DNA of 64,000 bases, taken from contig CAJUSW010000007.1 in assembly GCA_910589485.1 (NCBI GenBank), positions 124,001-188,000 of the forward strand. The letters run 5' to 3'. The position numbers and the translations under genes were made by a program. Shown here piece after piece: positions 8,448-17,136 of this stretch. The stretch comes from an uncultured Duncaniella sp. (GTDB taxonomy: Bacteria; Bacteroidota; Bacteroidia; Bacteroidales; Muribaculaceae). The notes beneath the pieces were generated by a model. That model saw only the letters and a program-made list of their open reading frames with translations, searched no databases and was not told the DNA's origin. Each line of letters begins with the position of its first letter. The first letter of the stretch is position 1.

Positions 8448-8636
8448 TATTTTTACCTGCAAAGTTGTATGTACAATCTCTATCTTAGTATTAACGCCCA
8501 ATTTTCCACGTCTGAATTGTAAAATTTGCGATCCGAAATAAGCTATAGGTCATAAAAACCGAATTTATCCAAGTATTAGAGCCATTAATATCCTCAAAAG
8601 GTTAAGAGTATTCAATGATAAAAGTATAATATAATA

Positions 8637-8667
8637 TTGCATTTTATTATTTTTAATACTAATTTTG
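8637..8667 (+). promoter_or_regulatory. Promoter of the lipoprotein pair
   Basis: TTG (8637-8639), 20 nt, then TAATTTTG (8660-8667), set in very AT-rich DNA, 19 nt before the ATG at 8687. Confidence 0.75.
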
Positions 8668-8686
8668 CAAAAAAAATAAACAATAC

Positions 8687-9454
8687 ATGAAATTTTTCAA
8701 AAACTTTAATGCTTCACATTATGCTTTAGCATTTTCTATAATGCTAGCTTCTTGCGCTCATGGAGAAGCGGATCTTTTATTATCATCTGACAACTATAGC
8801 GCAACTAACAATTCAGAAAACATCGAACAAGCCATCAATGATAATGAGGCTTATTTGAAAGAACATGAAGCTCAATTATTAGATCTCCGTTATGCATCCA
8901 TGACTATTGCGGAGTATATTAAATTGGATGGCAACACCTATACCTTGACAATCTCAAAGGATCAAGCATTCAAATTAGGTATTAATAACGAGGTCTATGA
9001 CACCATTGTTGGACAAATCAAAGCGACAAACGATGTCATATCTGAAGCAATAAAAAATGGGGACGAGGTTGATCTTATAGACGTGCAGGAAAGAGTAGAA
9101 TCGTATAGAATGCCCCAAACAAATGTTCGTAACAATTCTCTTCTTAATGCATCTAGATCAACTAGCGGAGGTATTATATATTCTAATAAAGAATCATCTG
9201 CGACATTCTACGTAGATTCAGGCATAAAAAAAGTCATACTTAAATGTGGAACAAATTGGGCTCCACTAGTAAGTTATACTTGTAGAGTCTCATGTTTCGG
9301 GGAAACAAAAGCATATACTTGTACTGGTTCGATATACTGTCTCAGAACAATTACAGCTCCGCTTAGTGCCTCTGGAGGCAAAGTTACAGCCTCAATCAAC
9401 TTCACATCAACCGACCCACAAGGCAGTTTTTGCATTTGGACACCATCTTTATAA
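8687..9454 (+). CDS. Lipoprotein with shared N-terminal domain and Cys-rich C-terminal domain, unknown function
   Basis: A 255-residue predicted lipoprotein; the signal sequence ends in a lipobox MLASC (cysteine 23). Residues about 50-150 are helical (NIEQAINDNEAYLKEHE, then YIKLDGNTYTLTISKDQAFKLG, SEAIKNGDEVDLIDVQ) and match the body of the next gene, so the two are paralogues. The last 100 residues look beta-rich and carry six cysteines (KCG, TCR, SCF, TCT, YCL, FCI), which suggests disulfide bonds outside the cytoplasm. The gene is much more AT-rich than its neighbours, a sign of transfer. I do not recognise the family and assign no function. Confidence 0.75.
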   Translation: MKFFKNFNASHYALAFSIMLASCAHGEADLLLSSDNYSATNNSENIEQAINDNEAYLKEHEAQLLDLRYASMTIAEYIKLDGNTYTLTISKDQAFKLGINNEVYDTIVGQIKATNDVISEAIKNGDEVDLIDVQERVESYRMPQTNVRNNSLLNASRSTSGGIIYSNKESSATFYVDSGIKKVILKCGTNWAPLVSYTCRVSCFGETKAYTCTGSIYCLRTITAPLSASGGKVTASINFTSTDPQGSFCIWTPSL

Positions 9455-9465
9455 TTCACAAGAAT

Positions 9466-9879
9466 ATGAAAAGAATTCACCTACTCTCACTTGCATTATC
9501 CGCGCTATTTATCTCCGCGTGCTCCAATTTGGCTGAAGATAATAGTTCAGACAACGCTGTAATCGACTCTGTTGACATCAACATGCCCACCATCTCCCGT
9601 AACGACATGTTCTCAGAACAGGAAATCGCCAAGATGGACAAGAACTATAAGGTCCTGATCAATTATATCAAAATCTCGGATGATTCCACCTCGTACTTCT
9701 TGGATCTCTCGGAAGAAGAAGCTCTTAAATTGAACGTCGACAAGGAATATTACCAATCGACAGTAGAGTCCATCAAACAAGCCAACATTGCTCTCAAAGA
9801 GGGCATCGAGAGAGGAGATAACGTTGAGCTTTCCGATTTTCAATCAATGAAAGAAGTTCTCAACAACAGCGACAAATAA
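9466..9879 (+). CDS. Small lipoprotein, paralogue of the upstream gene
   Basis: A 137-residue predicted lipoprotein with lipobox FISAC. The ATG at 9466 is chosen over the upstream one at 9430 because it gives a clean signal sequence (MKRIHLLSLALSALF) and follows the previous stop by 11 nt. Its body (YIKISDDSTSYFLDLSEEEA, LKLNVDKEYYQSTVESIKQA, LKEGIERGDNVELSDFQS) lines up residue by residue with residues 75-135 of the preceding lipoprotein, but it lacks the Cys-rich C-terminal domain. Transcribed with the upstream gene and closed by a very strong terminator. Function unknown. Confidence 0.78.
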   Translation: MKRIHLLSLALSALFISACSNLAEDNSSDNAVIDSVDINMPTISRNDMFSEQEIAKMDKNYKVLINYIKISDDSTSYFLDLSEEEALKLNVDKEYYQSTVESIKQANIALKEGIERGDNVELSDFQSMKEVLNNSDK

Positions 9880-9892
9880 GTCAAACTGGTGG

Positions 9893-9940
9893 TAAAAGCA
9901 TAGTGGCTACCCGGAAATCCGGGTAGCCACTATGCTTTTA
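9893..9940. terminator. Bidirectional terminator
   Basis: A perfect 22-bp inverted repeat (9893-9914 with 9919-9940) with a 4-nt loop, flanked by an A-run on one side and a T-run on the other. It separates the lipoprotein pair from the convergent M23 peptidase gene. Confidence 0.93.
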
Positions 9941-9957
9941 TAATGTCTTTCGTCGGG

Positions 9958-10776
9958 CTATTTCTTCTTTTTGGTAGTGGTTTTTCTGCGTTTGGAGGCG
10001 GTGTAACGGGTTTTCTTTTTCTTGGCAGGAGTGTACTTCTGCGACTTGCCGTAGGTGAGTTTGTCGAACGCGAAGATATCCTTGTGGGGGACCCCGTTCT
10101 CAAAGTCGATGATGGCGGCGGGATTGATGGGAATACCCATGTAGCGGGTCTCGAAGTGGAGATGAGCTCCGGTGCTGCGTCCGGTGTTACCGCCGAGGGC
10201 GATGGGATCGCCGGCTTTCACTACCTGATTGGGCTTCACGAGGAAACGGCTGAGGTGTCCGTAGACGGTCTCCATACCGTTGGGGTGGCGCATCACCACA
10301 TAATATCCGTAGCCACGACGCTCATACTTGGTGAGGCGGATCTTACCCGAGAAGGCAGCACGCACGGTGTCGCCCACCTGGAGCTTAAGGTCGATGCCGT
10401 AATGATTGCGGCGGAAACGGGGACGATAGCCGTAATTGGAAGTGATGTGGCCGGGACAGGGGGTGGTATATTCCGATACGTCGATATCCTTGCGGTCGGG
10501 GATCACAGCGGCCGAGCCATAGGCGTTGACATGCTCGGAAGCCCAGAATTCAGCAAACACATCGCTCTCCATATCCATGGCCTCGCGCTCCTTCACCTGA
10601 TTGAGAAGCAGGTCGTTGTTCTCGATTTTGAAAGGATTGATCGTAGGAGTCTGCTTTGCTATGAGGGTATTATGCTGGCTGGAGTGAGACTCGGGGAGGC
10701 GACGCTGCGCCTGAGCCATTACTCCTGTCATTACCACACACGCGGTGGCGAAAAATATCTTTAGATTGAAGGTCAT
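9958..10776 (-). CDS. M23-family peptidoglycan endopeptidase
   Basis: A 272-residue secreted LytM-type zinc peptidase that would cut peptide cross-links of peptidoglycan. An N-terminal signal sequence ends near AQAQ. The LytM domain spans about residues 110-215, with the metal ligands in HYGIDL (HxxxD) and HLHFE (HxH), plus the conserved VYGHLS and GNTGRSTG loops. The last 30 residues are a lysine/arginine/threonine-rich tail that could bind the wall or nucleic acid. No LysM domain is present. It is a single gene, convergent with the lipoproteins. Confidence 0.92.
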   Translation of the reverse strand: MTFNLKIFFATACVVMTGVMAQAQRRLPESHSSQHNTLIAKQTPTINPFKIENNDLLLNQVKEREAMDMESDVFAEFWASEHVNAYGSAAVIPDRKDIDVSEYTTPCPGHITSNYGYRPRFRRNHYGIDLKLQVGDTVRAAFSGKIRLTKYERRGYGYYVVMRHPNGMETVYGHLSRFLVKPNQVVKAGDPIALGGNTGRSTGAHLHFETRYMGIPINPAAIIDFENGVPHKDIFAFDKLTYGKSQKYTPAKKKKTRYTASKRRKTTTKKKK

Positions 10777-10911
10777 TTCAGAATTGATTATAGCTCGAGG
10801 TGAGATTACGAGGAATGAGTTTAATGGTTTTCGATTGGTATATTATCAATAGAAGAGCCTTAACCGGCCATTGCAACCGGCAGAGAGAGGCGGGAACATT
10901 GCCACAGGCGA

Positions 10912-11379
10912 TCAGGCCTGGAGCTCGGAATCGGCATAGAGGAATCTCATAGCCACAGGGGTGTAGTCAAACAGCTCGTCGGCCTTGAAGAACCGCTTTA
11001 TCTCTACCTCGGCATCCTCGGGCGAGGAGGAGGCGTGGATAATGTTCTCCTGGTTGGACATTGAAAAGTCACCACGTATGGTGCCGGGAGCGGCCTGACG
11101 ACCATCGGTGGCGCCGGTCATAGCACGGACCACCTTGACAGCATCGACTCCACGCAGACACATCACTATCACCGGACACGCGGTCATCGAGGCTACCACC
11201 GACGGGTAGAACGGACGATCCACGAGGTGCGCGTAATGCTCACGCAGAATCTCGGGAGAGAGTTGCATCATCTTCATGCCGGCTATGGCCAGCCCTTTTG
11301 ACTCGAAGCGGCTGAGGACACGTCCCACAAGGCCACGCTCAAGTGATGAGGGCTTGAAGATGATAAGAGTTTGTTCCAT
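10912..11379 (-). CDS. ndk: Nucleoside diphosphate kinase
   Basis: Transfers the gamma phosphate of ATP to nucleoside diphosphates through a phosphohistidine. The 155-residue length fits the family. The active histidine is about residue 115 in NIIHASSSPEDA; TLIIFKPS at the start and GATDGRQAAPGTIRGDF before the histidine are the usual nucleotide-binding segments. It stands alone behind an excellent promoter at 11424-11454. Confidence 0.95.
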   Translation of the reverse strand: MEQTLIIFKPSSLERGLVGRVLSRFESKGLAIAGMKMMQLSPEILREHYAHLVDRPFYPSVVASMTACPVIVMCLRGVDAVKVVRAMTGATDGRQAAPGTIRGDFSMSNQENIIHASSSPEDAEVEIKRFFKADELFDYTPVAMRFLYADSELQA

Positions 11380-11423
11380 TGTATTGGTTTTAACGTTTGT
11401 TCAGATTTTGTTTTGTTACTTTT

Positions 11424-11454
11424 CAAAATTAGTCATTTTGAGCTTATTATCAAA
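11424..11454 (-). promoter_or_regulatory. Promoter of ndk
   Basis: On the minus strand TTTG (11451-11454), 19 nt, then TAATTTTG (11424-11431): a textbook Bacteroidetes sigma-ABfr promoter, about 45 nt before the ndk ATG. The rest of the 377-bp gap to hpf holds only the hpf terminator hairpin. Confidence 0.88.
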
Positions 11455-11703
11455 ACGTTACTTCGGGATTATTCTTTAAATCCCAATAATTCCAGCTCGC
11501 ATACCACAACCAATCTCCAATAAATCAAACGATTATATTTTAATGCAAAAATAACCTAAAAAATTAAAACCGATTTTCACACTCCGAGGCAATTGTAAAG
11601 TTTTGTGAATTATTGTATTTTACGCAGTTAATTTTTAACAGTTCCTCAATCCGACCTCTACCACCGCACTCTCCCACACCGGCCCGGAGACACACATAAA
11701 GGC

Positions 11704-11736
11704 CCCGCGCGGCCTCGGGATCCGGGGTCGCGCGGG
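11704..11736 (-). terminator. GC-rich hairpin after hpf
   Basis: CCCGCGCG (11704-11711) pairs with CGCGCGGG (11729-11736), 20 nt beyond the hpf stop. The T-run that follows on the minus strand is short, so strength is uncertain. Confidence 0.6.
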
Positions 11737-11756
11737 TGTATCGTTGACGGGTGATA

Positions 11757-12050
11757 TTACTTCTTGTTCTTAGCCTTTTCGAGCTGCTTCTCGATAGCGT
11801 CGAGGGCCACGTCGATAGCCTCCTCGAAAGTGTCGGCGGTCTTGTCGGCGACAAATTCATCGAGCTGAGGCACGGTGAGGCGAACGATGGCCTGCTTGTT
11901 GAGCGCGGTCTCGGGTTTAACTACCTTGAGAGAGACGTCAACGGCACTGACTACAGGGAAACGGCGCACGATGCGCTCAACCTTCTTGTTGATGAATGCA
12001 GTGAGCTTCTCGCTGATGTCAAAATGGATAGCTTTAATGTTAATGTCCAT
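11757..12050 (-). CDS. hpf: Ribosome hibernation-promoting factor, short form (HPF/RaiA family)
   Basis: A 97-residue HPF-type protein that binds the 30S decoding region and silences ribosomes in stationary phase or stress. The pattern IHFDISEKLTAFINKKVERI, DVSLKV and a helical C-terminal part with IDVALDAIEKQLEKAKNKK match the short HPF fold; there is no C-terminal dimerisation domain. The ATG at 12050 is used because GGAGG lies 6 nt upstream, a rare real Shine-Dalgarno site for this phylum. The start lies inside the last codons of xerC (11-bp overlap), so hpf is translated from the xerC message. Confidence 0.9.
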   Translation of the reverse strand: MDINIKAIHFDISEKLTAFINKKVERIVRRFPVVSAVDVSLKVVKPETALNKQAIVRLTVPQLDEFVADKTADTFEEAIDVALDAIEKQLEKAKNKK

Positions 12051-12975
12051 AGTGTCCTCCTTTGTTGTTTTGTGCACGGGGGTGTGCGAGTTGATAATTA
12101 TGTTTGAGGTCTCGGTAAGTCACGTGAGTGTACACCTGGGTTGAAGTGAGGGACGCATGTCCGAGCAGTTTCTGCACCGAGGCGATGGATGCTCCGCCGT
12201 TGAGCATGTCGCTCGCCATGGAGTGGCGCATCACATGCGGGCTGAGCCTTGTGGCATGGGCGCCACCTTCGGAGAGCAGGCGGTGAACGACGTTGTACAC
12301 CATCTTGCGGTACAGCGGACGGCCATCATTCCTTACCATCAGGGGCGCCTGAGGATCGCTGGAGCATATGGCGGTGAGAGGAGAGGAGTCACGCAATGCA
12401 CGGTAGGCTTCGATTGAGGCTGACAGCTCGTGACCGAAAGGGATCACTCTTTCCTTATTACGTTTTCCGAGCACTTTTAGTTCACCTTTGGCCGTGTCAA
12501 CATCGGCATCAAGGAGCCCTGTGAGCTCGCTGCAACGCATTCCGGTGGTATAAAGCAGGTCGAGGATGAGACGGTCGCGCACCGAGGCGAAATCATCGGC
12601 CGGGACGTCGGCGTCGAGTATAGCCGAGGTCTCCTCGGGACGCACATACACGGGCAGGGATTTCGACGGTTTGGGCAACGACAGTCCGGTGGCAGGATTC
12701 ACGGCGATATCGCCCCGCTTCAGCAGGAAGCGGTAGAACGCCCTCAGGGCCGATATCTTGCGCTTGACTGTGCGGGCCGAGGCCTTGGCCGAGATATGCG
12801 CCACCCATTGCCTCAGGTCGGAGCGGGCGACGTCGATAGGGTCGAGAGCGGCGGGGTCACCGCCTGTGGTGAATCGTACCCATTGATCAAGGTCGCGCCG
12901 ATAGGCTTCGACAGTGAGTGCCGAATAACCCAGCTCGAGGCTGATATAGGCGAGAAACTGTTCTATCCTGTTCAA
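12040..12975 (-). CDS. xerC: Tyrosine recombinase, XerC/XerD type
   Basis: A 311-residue site-specific recombinase, probably one of the two Xer proteins that resolve chromosome dimers at dif. An N-terminal SAM-like domain (residues 1-90) is followed by the catalytic domain with Arg about 147 (GMRCSELTG), Lys in GKRNKERVIP, HVMRHS (H-x-x-R), LGHAS and the nucleophile Tyr about 282 (STQVYTHV). Nothing nearby looks like an integrated element, and the length is that of chromosomal Xer proteins rather than phage integrases. XerC versus XerD cannot be decided from this window. Its end overlaps hpf. Confidence 0.88.
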   Translation of the reverse strand: MNRIEQFLAYISLELGYSALTVEAYRRDLDQWVRFTTGGDPAALDPIDVARSDLRQWVAHISAKASARTVKRKISALRAFYRFLLKRGDIAVNPATGLSLPKPSKSLPVYVRPEETSAILDADVPADDFASVRDRLILDLLYTTGMRCSELTGLLDADVDTAKGELKVLGKRNKERVIPFGHELSASIEAYRALRDSSPLTAICSSDPQAPLMVRNDGRPLYRKMVYNVVHRLLSEGGAHATRLSPHVMRHSMASDMLNGGASIASVQKLLGHASLTSTQVYTHVTYRDLKHNYQLAHPRAQNNKGGHYGH

Positions 12976-13072
12976 TGGCGACTGATTTTTATAGATAGCG
13001 AAGATACATCAGAATCCGGTAAAATACAAATTTCCGGAGATGCTTAACAACATAAAATCCCGCAGAAGGGAC

Positions 13073-13140
13073 TTTGAGGTATATATAATATTTGAGGTAT
13101 ATATAATATTTGAGGTATATATAATAGAGGTATATAAAGA
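13073..13140. repeat. 18-bp tandem repeat upstream of xerC
   Basis: TTTGAGGTATATATAATA is repeated three times exactly (13073-13090, 13091-13108, 13109-13126) followed by a partial fourth copy. It lies between xerC and the ompA terminator, about 100 bp before the xerC start. The short open frame through it is only the repeat translated. Confidence 0.9.
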
Positions 13141-13141
13141 G

Positions 13142-13174
13142 AAAAAGCGACCCCGCCTGGAGGGCAGGGTCGCT
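13142..13174 (-). terminator. Terminator of the OmpA-family gene
   Basis: AGCGACCC (13146-13153) pairs with GGGTCGCT (13167-13174), with a run of T following on the minus strand; located 25 nt after the stop codon. Confidence 0.85.
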
Positions 13175-13198
13175 GTGGGTATAAATCGGGAGGATTTA

Positions 13199-14410
13199 TT
13201 ACTTGTTAGCCTTGATGGTAACGGCACGGTCGAGCGAAACGTACTCCTTGCCTTCGCCATAGAGGTTGGCGTCGTTGGTAGTAACGTCGAGCTGAGAAGC
13301 CTTAACGCCGTTGCGGAGGAGTGCACGCTCAACACCGGCGGCACGGGCCTTGCGGAGACGATCGTTAACAGCGGCAGAACCGGTGTAGTTGTCAGCGTAG
13401 CCACATACGGTGTACTTCTTGTTGGTGTCGGCCTTCATTACGTTGGCAACAGCGTTGAGAACCTTGCTGTCAACGCGAGAGAGGCGTGAGCTACCGATAG
13501 TGTAGTAGATGGTGCAGAGGGGACCTTCCTCAGCCTCAACAACTGTCTGAACGGGACGGTTGAGGCAATCGCGGAGCTGACGCTCGAGGTCGGCGATGCG
13601 GCCGTTGGCAGCCTGGAGGCGGGCCTCAACCTCATCGCAGTTGGGGATTTCGGGAATAACGGGAACGATGGGAGCATTCCAGGTAGACTTGTTGAAGTTG
13701 TAAGTAAGACCTACATAAGCCTGGAGATCTACGCGGTTCTTGCGGAGACCGAAATCGTTGGTATCGTCGGTCATGAGCTGAGCGCGGAGGTCGAGGTAGA
13801 GGGCTACCTTGCTGCTGAGGTTGAAGCTGTTGATAAGACCAACGTTGCCGGTGAGGTTATCATCACCGCCACGCTCCCAACAGTCGCAGCCACCGTTGCG
13901 GTTGAACTTGGGAACATATACCCAGTTGTAACCTACGCCGGCGTAGAGGATACCGTTGTAAACACGGCCGGGACGATAGCCACACCACCAGTTGGTGAGG
14001 TTCAACATAGCGTTGAGCTGAGCACCGAACTCGTTGCGTTTGTACTTGTCATATACAGTGTTGTTCTTGGTGAACTCGCCATACCAGCCATAGCCACCGT
14101 CAACGCCCATACCCTTGATCTGGGTGAAGTTGGCGCCGGCACGGAGACCGATGATGGGTGAGAACCACTTACCTACCCAGATACCTGCGTTGGGTGAGAA
14201 ACGGTCGAAGAAATCGCGCTTGCTGTTGTTGCGGTCGAAGTAGTAGTTGATACCACCTTCAGCAGAGATAAACCAGTTGTCGCTAAAGCTGTTGAGGACA
14301 TAGCCCTGGGCGGGATCCTCTACATAGGTAATCTCCTGGGCGCTCTGGGCCATTGCGCTTTGACCCATGAACAGAGCGGCTACGAAGCCAAGAAGGATAC
14401 TCTTTTTCAT
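13199..14410 (-). CDS. OmpA-family outer-membrane protein (paralogue 1)
   Basis: A 403-residue outer-membrane protein. A signal peptide (MKKSILLGFVAALFMGQSAMA) is followed by a beta-barrel of about 230 residues rich in aromatic strands, a proline hinge (VPVIPEIP), a short coiled coil (EARLQAANGRIADLERQLRD) and a C-terminal OmpA domain that should bind peptidoglycan (VCGYADNYTGSAAVNDRLRKARA). It probably links the outer membrane to the wall. Same architecture as the gene at 55841. It has its own promoter and terminator. Confidence 0.9.
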   Translation of the reverse strand: MKKSILLGFVAALFMGQSAMAQSAQEITYVEDPAQGYVLNSFSDNWFISAEGGINYYFDRNNSKRDFFDRFSPNAGIWVGKWFSPIIGLRAGANFTQIKGMGVDGGYGWYGEFTKNNTVYDKYKRNEFGAQLNAMLNLTNWWCGYRPGRVYNGILYAGVGYNWVYVPKFNRNGGCDCWERGGDDNLTGNVGLINSFNLSSKVALYLDLRAQLMTDDTNDFGLRKNRVDLQAYVGLTYNFNKSTWNAPIVPVIPEIPNCDEVEARLQAANGRIADLERQLRDCLNRPVQTVVEAEEGPLCTIYYTIGSSRLSRVDSKVLNAVANVMKADTNKKYTVCGYADNYTGSAAVNDRLRKARAAGVERALLRNGVKASQLDVTTNDANLYGEGKEYVSLDRAVTIKANK

Positions 14411-14543
14411 AAATAATTAATTATTGGAAAATAGTTGAATTGATTTCTATTTTGGTTGTAGATGTGAGCTAACTGTGTGAAACTTTCTTCATTGCCCGAA
14501 GCGGTTCAGTGATGTCCGGGCACAGGTCGGCTGAAATTTTAGT

Positions 14544-14551
14544 CAAAGGTA
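14544..14551 (-). promoter_or_regulatory. -7 box of the OmpA-family gene
   Basis: TACCTTTG on the minus strand, about 134 nt before the ATG; the -33 region is weak. The long leader is typical of abundant outer-membrane protein mRNAs. The 346-bp gap also holds the transketolase terminator. Confidence 0.65.
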
Positions 14552-14636
14552 TAACATTTTTTCCGAATAATCTAAATTTTAGCAAAAAAACCTTTAAAAA
14601 TGGCGTAAAAAATGCCTTTCTGACCAATCGCGACGT

Positions 14637-14680
14637 AAAAACGATGGGGCCGGACTCCTCGGGATGAGGAATCCGGCCCC
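14637..14680 (-). terminator. Terminator of transketolase
   Basis: GGGGCCGGA (14646-14654) and GAGGA/TCCGGCCCC (to 14680) form a long GC-rich stem with one mismatch; five T follow on the minus strand at 14637-14641. Confidence 0.85.
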
Positions 14681-14756
14681 TGATATCATGCCGGTGAATC
14701 TCCCCCCAGCAACCGGCGGGAGGGATCCACGGATGTCTCAGTAACGGGCTATGAGG

Positions 14757-16790
14757 TTACTTGCCGATGAATGTGAGCACGCGGGCGAGAACGGCATCGG
14801 TGGTGAAACCGAACTTCTCGTCGAGCACCTTGTAGGGAGCCGATGCTCCGAAGTGGTCGAGACCGAACACTTCGCCGTCGGAACCCACTACGCCACGCAG
14901 AGTGGAGGGGAGGCCGGCGGTGAGGCCGAAGGTGGGCACACCGGGGGTGAGCACTGCCTGACGATAGTCGACGGGCTGGTTGTTGAAGAGGCCGATCGAG
15001 GGAACCGACACCACGCGGGCCTTGATGCCCTGGGCGGCGAGGCGCTCGGCTACTTCAACGAGGAGGGATACCTCTGAGCCGTTGGCCACGAGGATCACGT
15101 CGGGGTTCTGGGCATCGACTACTACGTAACCGCCACGACGGCAACCGGCGGCGGCCTCGGCGTAACGGTCGCCTGAAGCTGCGGGGAGGTCGGGGAGGTT
15201 CTGGCGCGAGAGCACGAGAGCCGAGGGGGTCTCGAAGTTCTCCATAGCCATGGCCCATGCCACAGAGGTCTCGACAGCGTCGGCCGGACGGAGCACGAGC
15301 ATCGAGGGTTTGCCGCTGAGGTTGCGGAGTTCCTCCATGAGGCGGAGCTGGGCTTCCTGCTCAACGGGCTCGTGGGTGGGACCGTCCTCGCCTACGCGGA
15401 ATGCGTCGTGAGTCCAGATGTATTTAACGGGAAGCTCCATGAGGGCGGCCATGCGCACAGCGGGCTTCATATAGTCGGAGAACACGAAGAATGTGCCGCA
15501 AGCTCCGATGACACCGCCGTGGAGGGCGATACCGTTCATGACGGCAGCCATGGTGAGCTCGGTAACACCTGCGTGCAGGAATGCACCCGAGAAGTCGCCC
15601 TTGACGAAGGGATGGGTCTTCTTGAGGAAAGCGTCGGTCTTGTCGGAGTTGGCAAGGTCGGCCGACGATACGATCATGTTGTTGACCTTCTCGGCGAGTA
15701 CACCGAGCACGTCGGCTGAAGCCTGACGGCTGGCGATGTTGGCCTTGTGGGGGATGGCCTTCCAGTCGATCTCGGGGAGCTTGTTGTCGAGGAATGTGTG
15801 GAGTTCCTTGGCGAGCTCGGGGTTGGCGGCCTCCCAGGCGGCCTGCTCGACACGACGGGCCTTCACAATCTCGCGGAGCTCGGCACGGCGAGCCTCGTAG
15901 AGAGCCTTGACGTCATCGAAGATCACCCAGGGATTCTCGGGATCGGCACCGAGGTTCTTCATTGTGGCGGCATAGTCGGCACCCGATGCGCTCAGGGGCT
16001 GACCGTGGGTAGAGCACTGGCCCTCGAAGTTGGAGCCGTCGGCCTTGACGCAACCACGGCCCATGACGGTGTGGCCTATAATAATGGTGGGACGTTCCTT
16101 CTCGCCCTGAGCCTCGACGATGGCACCGGCGATCTGCTCGGGGTCGTTGCCGTTAATCTCGAGGACGTTCCATCCCCATGCGCGATACTTGGCTGCTACA
16201 TCCTCGGCGTCGACTGCATCGACCATTGTGGAGAGCTGTACCTTGTTGCTGTCGTAGAACATGATGAGGTTGCTGAGACCGAGGTGTCCGGCAAGACGGC
16301 CGGCGCCCTGCGAGATCTCCTCCTGGATGCCACCATCGGAGATGAAGGCATAGGTCTTATGAGAAAGCCACTCGCCGAAACGGGCGGCCAGGAAGCGCTC
16401 GGCAATGGCGCAACCTACGGCCATGGTGTGGCCCTGACCGAGAGGACCGGAGGTGTTCTCGACGCCACGCTCGGGGTGAAGCTCGGGGTGGCCGGGAGTG
16501 GGAGATCCCCACTGGCGGAACTGCTGGAGCTCGGCGATGGTGTAGTGGCCGAAGAGTGCGAGCACGCTATAGAGCATGGGCGACATGTGGCCGGGATCGA
16601 GGAAGAAACGGTCGCGGGCAAGCCACTTGCCGTCGTCAGGATCGGTAACGAGGAATTGCGAATAGAGTACGTTGACAAAGTCGGCACCACCCATGGCGCC
16701 ACCGGGATGACCGGATTTTGCTTTCTCAACCATTGAGGCGGCGAGGACACGGATGTTGTCGGCCGCACGGTTTACTGCTGTCAGATTCAT
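14757..16790 (-). CDS. tkt: Transketolase
   Basis: Moves two-carbon ketol units between sugar phosphates in the non-oxidative pentose phosphate pathway, with thiamine diphosphate. The 677-residue length is standard. Visible are the N-terminal KSGHPGGAMGGAD loop, the TPP-binding GQGHTMAVGCA and ISDGGIQEE segments, the central TPP pyrimidine site (THDAFRVGEDGPTHEPVEQ) and SVPSIGLF in the C-terminal domain. It is a single gene between its own terminator and the divergent transporter gene. Confidence 0.95.
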   Translation of the reverse strand: MNLTAVNRAADNIRVLAASMVEKAKSGHPGGAMGGADFVNVLYSQFLVTDPDDGKWLARDRFFLDPGHMSPMLYSVLALFGHYTIAELQQFRQWGSPTPGHPELHPERGVENTSGPLGQGHTMAVGCAIAERFLAARFGEWLSHKTYAFISDGGIQEEISQGAGRLAGHLGLSNLIMFYDSNKVQLSTMVDAVDAEDVAAKYRAWGWNVLEINGNDPEQIAGAIVEAQGEKERPTIIIGHTVMGRGCVKADGSNFEGQCSTHGQPLSASGADYAATMKNLGADPENPWVIFDDVKALYEARRAELREIVKARRVEQAAWEAANPELAKELHTFLDNKLPEIDWKAIPHKANIASRQASADVLGVLAEKVNNMIVSSADLANSDKTDAFLKKTHPFVKGDFSGAFLHAGVTELTMAAVMNGIALHGGVIGACGTFFVFSDYMKPAVRMAALMELPVKYIWTHDAFRVGEDGPTHEPVEQEAQLRLMEELRNLSGKPSMLVLRPADAVETSVAWAMAMENFETPSALVLSRQNLPDLPAASGDRYAEAAAGCRRGGYVVVDAQNPDVILVANGSEVSLLVEVAERLAAQGIKARVVSVPSIGLFNNQPVDYRQAVLTPGVPTFGLTAGLPSTLRGVVGSDGEVFGLDHFGASAPYKVLDEKFGFTTDAVLARVLTFIGK

Positions 16791-17031
16791 GTAGCAATTG
16801 TATGATAAATGGTTTAGTAGTCTCAGAAACGGGAGTGATACGAATTAAGGTAAAATCAGTATTTTTCCAGTATGATCCTCACAGGAAATCGGGCTGTACA
16901 AAATACAATAAGTAGTAACCGATAGCCGGATGGATACGCAAATATACAAAATAAAATTAAAAAAGAGGGTCACGGAGTACGTAATTATACAGATTTATAC
17001 GTATATGATACATAGAGATAAAAAAAATCGT

Positions 17032-17039
17032 TATCTTTG
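17032..17039 (+). promoter_or_regulatory. -7 box of the sugar transporter gene
   Basis: TATCTTTG matches TAnnTTTG, 98 nt before the ATG at 17137; the -33 region is not clear. It supports the downstream start, since a longer frame opening at 16930 would begin before the promoter. Confidence 0.65.
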
Positions 17040-17136
17040 CCATGAAAAAGGTACTTTTATAGAGTTTTCATGCAATTATCGGCGAACCATAAAAATCACA
17101 CAAATAACTAATTCTTATCTTAAACAATTTTTATCA

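Noticed and set aside
12040..12975. Xer recombinase as a phage or transposon integrase
   Set aside because: Length, layout and overlap with hpf fit a chromosomal Xer protein; no attachment repeats or cargo genes lie around it.
13040..13489. 149-codon plus-strand frame over the 18-bp repeat
   Set aside because: Its start is repeat translation and the remainder is antisense to the OmpA domain.
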